Assembly (NCBI GenBank): GCA_937901365.1
Contig: CALCEF010000265.1
Span: 1 to 5,114 of the forward strand
Origin: an uncultured euryarchaeote
Lineage (GTDB): Archaea > Thermoplasmatota > Poseidoniia > Poseidoniales > Thalassarchaeaceae
Direction: 5' to 3'
Length of the DNA stretch: 5,114 nucleotides
Positions within the stretch are counted from its first letter, which is position 1, and every line of letters starts with the position of its first letter. A program made the position numbers and the translations under genes. The notes beneath the pieces are model-generated. The model was not told where the DNA came from, searched no databases, and was given only the letters and a program-made list of their open reading frames with translations. Of this stretch, positions 1-5,114 are shown piece after piece.

Positions 1-2
1 TG

Positions 3-1280
3 AAGAACGATGATGACAGTCTTGGCCGCGGTGTGGTCGAAGCAAGAGATGGTGTTGTAGCCACTGTTGTGGGGAGACTCAATAGAGAAGATGGAGTGCT
101 CTTTGTCGAGCAACAAACCGACCCAATACGTGAAATCGAAATGGGAGATATCGTGATTGGTGAAGTCAACCGAATTAACCCGAAAACTGCAGAAATCAGA
201 ATCTTGCACGTTGAAGGTAAACCTGTTCGCACCCTCCCAGCAACCCACCTTTTCGCAGATATTTTCGTTGCAAAAATCGTTGATAAATTCATGCCAAGCC
301 CTGGGGACGCAATGCGAAAGCGGGACCTGATTCGAGCTAAAATCGAGCAACTCGAGCCAATGCTACGAGCAGAATGTCGCTCCCATTCGGATCTAGGAAT
401 CATCCAAGCCATTTGCCCTGCCTGTGGAAATCATCTCGTCACATCCAGTGAAGAACCGGATGTCAATGTCGTTTGTGAGCGATGCGATTATGTTGGCTTC
501 CGTGCCCTTTCAAATGGATTTGGGCATGGTTACGAAATCCCTGAAGATAGCCAGATTTCTGAACTCAATCGTGATGGCGAACGTTGGTCTGATGCTTCGA
601 TGGCCTTCATCTCAAAGGATGGAGAGAGACCCTACCTTTCACCGCTATCTGATCATCGCCGGGGAAGTGTTCATCCTACACCAAAAGATGTCGCGAAATT
701 CCTCGGAGGATTGCAACAGGGTGGTGGCCGCGGGGGCGGTCGCGGCGGAGGAGGACAGCGTCCTCGCCGGGAGATGCATGCTGCGAAATGCACCATGTGT
801 GGAACCGATACCAAATTGCCGTTTGAACCAACTCCGGGCGTGCCAGCACGTTGTTCACCATGCAAGGAAAAGGTCGACAATGGAGATGCCAGCAAGGAAG
901 AATTGGCTGCTGAGCGAGAAGTTCTCAACAAAGCACGAGAAGCCGCCAAGGAAACAATGGGAATGAAACTCTTCATCGGTGGTTTGCCATATGCAACCAC
1001 TGAAGAGCAACTGACTGAGTTGTTTGTGGCTCATGGTGAACTCAAGGAAGTCCATATCGCCAAGGACAAAGAAACCGGCAACAGCAAAGGCTTCGCGTTT
1101 GTAACCTACAAATCTTACAAAGAAGGGGCCGCTGCAATTGAGGCACTCAAAGGAACACAGATTGAGGGTAGAAAACTCACCATTCAAGAATCCAAACCGA
1201 AAGGTGGTCGTGACCGAGGTGGTCGAGGTGGCGGACGACGCCAAAACGACCGCGGTAGAGGGCGCCGTGATCGCCGCTGA
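3..1280 (+). CDS. csl4: Exosome RNA-binding subunit Csl4 fused to a Cys4 finger, RRM and RGG tail (5' partial)
   Basis: Csl4 is a cap subunit of the archaeal RNA exosome that binds RNA and guides it to the Rrp41/Rrp42 core. The frame is open to the left edge; the visible part is 425 residues, counted here from the codon at position 3. It begins inside the short Csl4 N-terminal domain, so roughly 15-20 residues are probably missing; the GTG at 33 is internal to that domain. An S1-type domain follows (about 20-120), then the Csl4 zinc ribbon with Cys138/141/158/161 in the usual LGII-x-A-x-CxxC setting. Ordinary Csl4 ends near residue 175. Here the frame continues through about 65 unassigned residues, a Gly/Arg-rich stretch (240-251), a second finger with Cys263/266/284/287 (CxxC-x17-CxxC), a charged probably helical linker (291-320), an RRM (321-396) and an Arg/Gly tail. 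The RRM has RNP2 LFIGGL and RNP1 KGFAFVTY, with the RNA-stacking aromatics Phe324, Phe364 and Phe366. Csl4 identity is secure; the effect of the added modules is inference. Confidence 0.9.
   Translation, partial: KNDDDSLGRGVVEARDGVVATVVGRLNREDGVLFVEQQTDPIREIEMGDIVIGEVNRINPKTAEIRILHVEGKPVRTLPATHLFADIFVAKIVDKFMPSPGDAMRKRDLIRAKIEQLEPMLRAECRSHSDLGIIQAICPACGNHLVTSSEEPDVNVVCERCDYVGFRALSNGFGHGYEIPEDSQISELNRDGERWSDASMAFISKDGERPYLSPLSDHRRGSVHPTPKDVAKFLGGLQQGGGRGGGRGGGGQRPRREMHAAKCTMCGTDTKLPFEPTPGVPARCSPCKEKVDNGDASKEELAAEREVLNKAREAAKETMGMKLFIGGLPYATTEEQLTELFVAHGELKEVHIAKDKETGNSKGFAFVTYKSYKEGAAAIEALKGTQIEGRKLTIQESKPKGGRDRGGRGGGRRQNDRGRGRRDRR
720..755 (+). repeat. Gly/Arg-rich low-complexity segment (internal RGG-like linker)
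   Basis: This short GC-rich run of GGN/CGN codons encodes a chain of glycines broken by arginines (GGGRGGGRGGGG). It separates the Csl4 part of the protein from the second zinc finger. It is much richer in GC than its surroundings because of its amino-acid content. RGG-like segments are typically flexible and bind RNA weakly; that role here is inferred. Confidence 0.75.
1200..1277 (+). repeat. C-terminal RGG/RG-rich tail of the Csl4-RRM protein
   Basis: The last 26 codons before the stop are almost only Gly, Arg, Asp, Asn and Gln, with repeated GGR and RGR units. An RRM followed directly by such a tail is the layout of glycine-rich RNA-binding proteins of cyanobacteria, plants and animals. 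The tail is basic and probably disordered, and should add non-specific RNA affinity. The stop codon TGA at 1278-1280 overlaps the Shine-Dalgarno of the next gene. Confidence 0.75.
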
Positions 1281-1287
1281 GGTGATT
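1279..1287 (+). promoter_or_regulatory. Ribosome binding site for the radical SAM gene (supports CTG start)
   Basis: GAGGTGATT matches the archaeal anti-Shine-Dalgarno complement (AGGAGGTGATC) over eight consecutive bases, GAGGTGAT. It overlaps the TGA stop of the Csl4 gene. Exactly 8 nt separate its GAG core (1279-1281) from the CTG at 1290. The same distance is found upstream of TTG 3005 and ATG 4657. No ATG, GTG or TTG lies in the right frame at a workable distance, which is why it decides the start in favour of CTG. Confidence 0.75.
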
Positions 1288-1289
1288 TC

Positions 1290-3002
1290 CTGGCTTGGCT
1301 TGTAATCGACGGATATGAGGACGAGCCTGCCGCATTTGGTGTACCTCCATACGTGGGTTTTCACGTCAGATACATCTGTGGGGTTTTCGAATCACGAAGC
1401 ATCGAATACGATTACATCACCATTGACCAATGGAGATTGGGGCTCAGGCCTGATTTACAGAATTTAGATGGGATTGTACTCATCGCTGGAGCGGTTGTCC
1501 CAGGGAAATACCTACGCGGTACACCCATCAGTTTGAGAGAAACTGATGAGTTGGTGAAAACACTACCTCTTGGCGTTCCATTCTTTGCCGGAGGGTGGGC
1601 AATCCGAGGGTGGAAACAGCAAGGTTGGCAGCCACTCCGAAAGAATCTGCATCTGTGTGTTCAAGACACGGATGCGACACTCTCATGGTACCTTTCTACT
1701 GGTGAATTTCGTCATCAGCGACGAACGGACGTTGAATGGACTGCTTGGGCGCAAGCAGGAGCTGTTTCGAAAGCGGTTACAGAACACCCTGATCTGTCTG
1801 GACCTTTGACCTATGAAGTGGAAGTCTACCAAGGCTGTGTGCGCTACAAGCGCGGATGTCGATTTTGCATTGAGCCGAAGAAAGGTGTGCCAATTTGGCG
1901 TACCCCTCGGGATGTCATCACCGAGGTCAGTAGAGCACTTGACAAGGGTGTCAAGCATGTTCGACTCGGCGGCATGACCGATGTTTACACCTACATGGCA
2001 GAGGGTGTTGTCGAAATGGAATATCCAATTCCAAACCCCGAACCATTGGCGGAATTACTGCATGGATTGCGAGAAGACGAGCGGCTTGAAACCCTCCATG
2101 TTGACAATGCCAATCCCTCGATTATTGCTGAAAATTTGGAACCTTCAACCGAGATCACAAAAACGCTTGTTGAGACATTATCCGATGGTTCGGTCCTATC
2201 GTTTGGCTTGGAATCCGCAGACCCTTCTGTCCACGAAGCGAATTGGTTGAATTGCGATCCTGAACAACTGAAAATTGCGATTCGACACATCAATCAATAT
2301 GGTAGGGAAAGAGGATCAAGAGGCCTACCGAAACTACTGCCTGGACTCAACTTCATCGCGGGTTTGAACGGTGAAACCGCAGAAAGTTATCAGATGAATA
2401 AGGACCTTCTGTCATCGATTCGAAATGAGGGATTGTGGCTAAGGAGAATCAATATTCGGCAGGTGGAAGGGGAAGGTTTCCAAGAAATACCAACGGACCA
2501 TTTCACCGATTTCAAGACTTGGACAAGAGACAACATCGATTCACCTCTCCTCACTGAACTATTCCCGTTGGGTCAATTGTTGACCGATGTTACATGGGAA
2601 GCGCATGATGGTCGAATACGATTGCCAGCGCATTTGGAAGAAAGTCATCGCAACCCGGAAGTTCACGGTAAGGCGGGCATCACCTTTGGACGACAAATCG
2701 GAGCCTATCCAATCCTGATCGGTGTTCCATATCTTATACCCCTTGAAACGCAAGGCAATATTCTGGTAACGGGGCATGGCGCACGCTCAATCACGGGTGT
2801 AGAAGCAAATCTTGACATGAATACTGTCAACCAAAAACAACTTGTTGCGATCCCCGGAATTGGAGAAAAATCTGCGTGGAATTTGATTTCTGCGCGTGTC
2901 AAAGAAGCACGTAATGAACGTCGATTCAGTAGTTTAGAGTCATGGTTTGATGCAGCGGGTGCTGAACTTCCTGCAATTGCTCATGAAATCTTGGAGGTGT
3001 GA
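1290..3002 (+). CDS. Radical SAM enzyme with C-terminal helix-hairpin-helix (COG1031-like), probable CTG start
   Basis: This is a 570-residue protein of the archaeal radical SAM family with a C-terminal helix-hairpin-helix; its substrate is unknown. From CTG 1290 the N-terminus reads LVIDGYEDEPAAFGVPPY, which I recognise as the family's conserved opening. The first in-frame GTG (1353) would delete it. Residues about 30-160 resemble the N-terminal domain that precedes the barrel. The probable 4Fe-4S cysteines are Cys183, Cys190 and Cys193, spaced CX6CX2C rather than the classical CX3CX2C. Further barrel landmarks are RLGGMTDVYTY (225-235), LHVDNANPS (269-277) and FGLESADPS (305-313). The C-terminal HhH (508-537) contains IPGIGEKSA and resembles ComEA-type DNA-binding hairpins, so the substrate or partner may be a nucleic acid (inference). 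It sits 9 nt after csl4 and its TGA stop precedes the next gene's TTG start by 2 nt. The fold is secure; the reaction is unknown. Confidence 0.88.
   Translation: MAWLVIDGYEDEPAAFGVPPYVGFHVRYICGVFESRSIEYDYITIDQWRLGLRPDLQNLDGIVLIAGAVVPGKYLRGTPISLRETDELVKTLPLGVPFFAGGWAIRGWKQQGWQPLRKNLHLCVQDTDATLSWYLSTGEFRHQRRTDVEWTAWAQAGAVSKAVTEHPDLSGPLTYEVEVYQGCVRYKRGCRFCIEPKKGVPIWRTPRDVITEVSRALDKGVKHVRLGGMTDVYTYMAEGVVEMEYPIPNPEPLAELLHGLREDERLETLHVDNANPSIIAENLEPSTEITKTLVETLSDGSVLSFGLESADPSVHEANWLNCDPEQLKIAIRHINQYGRERGSRGLPKLLPGLNFIAGLNGETAESYQMNKDLLSSIRNEGLWLRRINIRQVEGEGFQEIPTDHFTDFKTWTRDNIDSPLLTELFPLGQLLTDVTWEAHDGRIRLPAHLEESHRNPEVHGKAGITFGRQIGAYPILIGVPYLIPLETQGNILVTGHGARSITGVEANLDMNTVNQKQLVAIPGIGEKSAWNLISARVKEARNERRFSSLESWFDAAGAELPAIAHEILEV
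2993..2999 (+). promoter_or_regulatory. Ribosome binding site for the ABC-F gene (supports TTG 3005)
   Basis: GGAGGTG lies at the very end of the radical SAM gene and is a seven-base match to the anti-Shine-Dalgarno complement. Its GAG core (2994-2996) is 8 nt from TTG 3005. The alternative GTG at 2999 overlaps the Shine-Dalgarno itself and would leave only 2 nt from the GAG core, so TTG 3005 is preferred. The two choices differ by only two residues. Confidence 0.7.
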
Positions 3003-3004
3003 AA

Positions 3005-4651
3005 TTGGTTCGTGAATTGATTCGACTCGAGGATGTACATCGTGCATTTGGGGCAGTCACTGTTCTCGACGGAATCAATCTTCGAATAGACGAGGGTGAT
3101 CGAATCGGTGTTGTCGGTCATAATGGAGCCGGAAAAACAACCCTACTACGCACGATATCTGATCAGGACCAAGATGTGGGCGATATCGCTTTTGCACCAG
3201 GTCTACGGATTGCATATCTCACACAGGTCAGGGATATCGATGAAGATGCGACTCTTGAGGAAGAACTCAATCGACGTGGACACCAATTCAAGGAACTTGA
3301 AGAAGAGATTTCAAGCATTGAAGCACAGATGGCAGAACCCGCATTTTACGAAGGTGATTGGCAACCTGTTCTCGACAGATACTCAGAGTTGCAAGCGCTA
3401 TCCGCACGCTCTGGAGGTACGGATGTCGCCGGGCATGCAAAAAACATCCTAGATGCACTAGAATTAGGTCACCATCCTCTGGAAATGCCTCTATCGAAGT
3501 TGTCTGGGGGCGAACGAGCAAAGGTAGCACTCGCTAGACAATTGGTTGGTTTGGGAGAAATTGATGTGTTCTTCCTCGATGAGCCCACAAACCACCTAGA
3601 TCTGCCAACATTACAGTGGTTGGAAACATTCCTGACGAAATTTCAGGGCGCGCAACTGATTGTCAGTCACGATCGATATTTCTTGGACCGAATCTGCACA
3701 CACATTCTGGAAATTCACGACGGGCATACCAGAGGATATGCTGGTAATTACACCGCATACCTACAACAAAAAGAGCTCTTTTTACAGACGCTTTCCGATC
3801 GAATTGACAAATGTGAGAAGGAGATCAAACGGCTTACTGGAGCCTTACAGTCAATGAAAAGGGCCAACAAATATGACAAGTCGATTTCACAAAAGCACCA
3901 GATGTTGTCGCGTTCCCAGCGCGAACTGAAATGGTTGAAGAAACTCAAACCAAAGGAACGCCGCGGATTGAGATTCAATTTACAATCAACCGAAAAATCA
4001 AGCCTTGACGTACTCGATTTCAAGCAAGCATCTTTGAAATTCGAAGGACTACAACGACCGATTCTAAACAAGGTCGACATCGGTGTTAGGCGAGGGCAAA
4101 AAATTGGAATTGTGGGTGCAAATGGGGCTGGAAAAACAACGTTGCTCAGAATCATCAACAAAGAAATTGCACTCGATGATGGTGAAGTCGACGTTCGACC
4201 AGGGGTTGAGATTGGATATTTCCATCAAGATCACAGAACCCTCGATTTCGATTTGACGCCTGTTGAACAGGTACAGAAGTTGAAACCACGAATGGATTAT
4301 GGGGATATTCGGGCAATGCTGGGTCAATTCCAATTCACCAAAGAGATGGTGGCGACCCCTCTCAACAAACTCAGCGGAGGGGAGCGCGCACGAATTGCAA
4401 TGCTCAAACTTCTGCTTGAAGAGAACAACATGTTGCTGCTGGATGAACCCACGAATCACTTGGATACAGATGCCAAAGAGGCATTGGAAGAGACACTGAA
4501 GGGATACGACGGTTGTATCTTGACCGTGAGTCATGACCGATGGTTCCTAGACGAAGTATGCGATACAATTTGGGAATTGCCAGGGGATGGTACAATTGTC
4601 ATCCACCCCGGTAATTACTCGGACTATCTACGTCGAAAGGGCAAGGAGTGA
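3005..4651 (+). CDS. ABC-F family twin-ATPase (EttA/Uup/YdiF-like)
   Basis: This is a soluble protein with two ATP-binding cassettes and no membrane segment, as in ABC-F proteins. Members studied in bacteria bind the ribosome E site and act on stalled or antibiotic-blocked ribosomes. Numbering from TTG 3005 gives 548 residues. Cassette 1 has Walker A GHNGAGKTT (38-46), signature LSGGE (166-170), Walker B FFLDEPTNHLD (189-199) and the switch histidine in VSHDR (220-224). The basic helical linker (about 250-325) corresponds to the tRNA-facing interdomain linker and contains QKHQMLSRSQRELKWLKKL. Cassette 2 has Walker A GANGAGKTT (371-379), LSGGE (456-460), LLLDEPTNHLD (477-487) and VSHDR (508-512). 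Both catalytic glutamates are present, so both sites look active. There is no obvious long arm insertion in cassette 1 and no Uup-like C-terminal coiled coil; the protein ends soon after GNYSDYLRR. The subfamily is uncertain. The gene is packed between its neighbours with gaps of 2 and 5 nt. Confidence 0.93.
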   Translation: MVRELIRLEDVHRAFGAVTVLDGINLRIDEGDRIGVVGHNGAGKTTLLRTISDQDQDVGDIAFAPGLRIAYLTQVRDIDEDATLEEELNRRGHQFKELEEEISSIEAQMAEPAFYEGDWQPVLDRYSELQALSARSGGTDVAGHAKNILDALELGHHPLEMPLSKLSGGERAKVALARQLVGLGEIDVFFLDEPTNHLDLPTLQWLETFLTKFQGAQLIVSHDRYFLDRICTHILEIHDGHTRGYAGNYTAYLQQKELFLQTLSDRIDKCEKEIKRLTGALQSMKRANKYDKSISQKHQMLSRSQRELKWLKKLKPKERRGLRFNLQSTEKSSLDVLDFKQASLKFEGLQRPILNKVDIGVRRGQKIGIVGANGAGKTTLLRIINKEIALDDGEVDVRPGVEIGYFHQDHRTLDFDLTPVEQVQKLKPRMDYGDIRAMLGQFQFTKEMVATPLNKLSGGERARIAMLKLLLEENNMLLLDEPTNHLDTDAKEALEETLKGYDGCILTVSHDRWFLDEVCDTIWELPGDGTIVIHPGNYSDYLRRKGKE

Positions 4652-4653
4652 GG
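4644..4653 (+). promoter_or_regulatory. Ribosome binding site for the SMUG1-like gene
   Basis: AGGAG at 4644-4648 overlaps the end of the ABC-F gene, just before its TGA stop (4649-4651), and is followed by GG. The distance from the GAG core to ATG 4657 is 8 nt, the same as at the two upstream genes. This supports ATG 4657 as the start and tight translational linkage to the ABC-F gene. Confidence 0.65.
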
Positions 4654-4656
4654 CGA

Positions 4657-5114
4657 ATGCAAGCTGTACTTGAGGCGGCAAAAGTTCTGCGTGATGCAGC
4701 CAACGAGTTGAGTCCTTCACTGCTCAAAGATTGCAAACAAATTGATTGGATTTACAATCCACTGGATTACGCTTGGAATCCACATCAAGAATGGATTCGG
4801 AGATTTGCAGGCAATGGAGCGACCACGTTGTTGGTCGGTATGAATCCGGGACATGGAATGGGGAACACGGGCGTCCCTTTCGGTTGCCCAGAACAAGTCA
4901 GAGATTTCCTTTCGATTACAGGCCTTGAAGTGCATCAACCTCCAGCGATTCACCCCAAGCGCACGGTGTATGGACTTGAGTGTCCTAAACCCGAAGTGAG
5001 TGGGCGTAGAATCTGGTCATTCCTCGCCGCACACTATGGTACTCCAGAAGAGGTGAGTGAACACATCTACATCGTCAACCATTGCCCATTGTGGATGTTC
5101 AATGAAGCCGGTCA
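4657..5114 (+). CDS. SMUG1-like (family 3) uracil-DNA glycosylase, 3' partial
   Basis: SMUG1 enzymes cut uracil and some oxidised pyrimidines from DNA, opening base-excision repair of deaminated cytosine. The visible 152 residues run to the window edge and closely follow the SMUG1 pattern. IYNPLDYAWNPH (32-43) is the conserved N-terminal segment. GMNPG (61-65) carries the active-site Asn63, corresponding to human Asn85. TGVPFG (71-76) carries Phe75, the uracil-stacking residue (human Phe98). HPKR and LECPKPEVSGRRIW (99-120) are further family landmarks, and NHCPLWM (141-147) carries the uracil-contacting Asn141 (human Asn163). The catalytic C-terminal HPSPRNP-type motif should lie about 75 residues past the visible end and cannot be checked. 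Compared with human GMNPGPFGMAQTG, the loop after GMNPG is one residue shorter (HGMGNTG). The gene starts 5 nt after the ABC-F stop and is probably co-transcribed. Human residue numbers are from memory. Confidence 0.92.
   Translation, partial: MQAVLEAAKVLRDAANELSPSLLKDCKQIDWIYNPLDYAWNPHQEWIRRFAGNGATTLLVGMNPGHGMGNTGVPFGCPEQVRDFLSITGLEVHQPPAIHPKRTVYGLECPKPEVSGRRIWSFLAAHYGTPEEVSEHIYIVNHCPLWMFNEAG

Noticed and set aside
33..35. GTG as the start of the csl4 gene
   Set aside because: The frame stays open to the left edge, and the ten codons before it continue the Csl4 N-terminal domain (SLGRGVVEARDG). The GTG has no Shine-Dalgarno and would cut into that domain.
424..966. Plus-strand 180-codon frame inside csl4
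   Set aside because: It is an out-of-frame shadow of the zinc ribbon to second-finger region; the csl4 frame carries all the conserved motifs.
1278..1280. Read-through of the csl4 TGA to make a Csl4-radical SAM fusion
   Set aside because: The radical SAM frame is the same as csl4 and open after the stop, so this is possible in principle. A strong Shine-Dalgarno correctly spaced to CTG 1290 and a typical family N-terminus just after it make separate initiation simpler. No recoding signal was seen.
1281..1289. Promoter or terminator between genes
   Set aside because: The largest gap is 9 nt and is occupied by a Shine-Dalgarno; there is no room for a TATA/BRE promoter, a hairpin or a T-tract terminator between any two genes.
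1353..1355. GTG as the start of the radical SAM gene
   Set aside because: It would drop the conserved IDGYEDEPAAFGVPPY segment, and there is no Shine-Dalgarno at a suitable distance. The evidence favours CTG 1290.
855..1364. Minus-strand open frame of 169 codons
   Set aside because: It lies opposite the RRM and RGG region and the radical SAM start. Its translation shows no recognisable domain and the plus-strand frame is clearly coding.
3122..4141. Near-identical 21-base stretches at 3122-3142 and 4121-4141 as a DNA repeat
   Set aside because: They differ at three of 21 positions and encode the two Walker A motifs of the ABC-F protein. This is the homology of the twin cassettes, not a mobile or regulatory repeat.
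3748..4534. Two minus-strand open frames of 137 and 156 codons opposite the ABC-F gene
   Set aside because: Both are antisense to conserved cassette and linker sequence, have no recognisable motif, and are explained as shadows of a long coding frame.

Overview
The window looks like part of one tightly packed, co-directional (+ strand) archaeal operon. Two genes are complete (a radical SAM enzyme and an ABC-F ATPase). Two are cut by the window edges (an exosome Csl4 subunit at the left, a SMUG1-type uracil-DNA glycosylase at the right). Gaps between genes are 9, 2 and 5 nt, so there is no intergenic stretch of note and no visible promoter, terminator, RNA gene, CRISPR array or mobile element.

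Organism. Csl4 with a C-terminal zinc ribbon and the COG1031-like radical SAM protein are archaeal gene types, and the Shine-Dalgarno sequences match the archaeal/bacterial anti-SD. ABC-F proteins, RRM domains and SMUG1-type glycosylases are more usual in bacteria or eukaryotes. With the moderate GC content, this mix suggests a mesophilic euryarchaeon, perhaps of the marine group II (Poseidoniales) type. The lineage is an inference from gene content.

Layout. 3-1280: C-terminal part of Csl4 (S1 domain and zinc ribbon), extended by a glycine/arginine-rich stretch, a second Cys4 finger of the CxxC-x17-CxxC type, an RRM and an RGG tail. 1290-3002: radical SAM enzyme with a C-terminal helix-hairpin-helix, apparently starting at a CTG codon. 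3005-4651: ABC-F twin ATPase, probably starting at TTG. 4657 to the right edge: SMUG1-like uracil-DNA glycosylase, truncated.

Start sites. The three visible gene starts share one geometry: a GAG core of the Shine-Dalgarno followed by exactly 8 nt and then the start codon (CTG 1290, TTG 3005, ATG 4657). This supports the two non-ATG starts and moves the radical SAM start 63 nt upstream of the first in-frame GTG, recovering its conserved N-terminus.

Shared theme. The genes touch RNA decay (Csl4-RRM), probably ribosome function (ABC-F), DNA repair (SMUG1) and an uncharacterised radical SAM reaction. A common role in nucleic-acid quality control is possible but not shown by the sequence. The strongest points for follow-up are the Csl4-zinc finger-RRM-RGG fusion and the likely CTG start.
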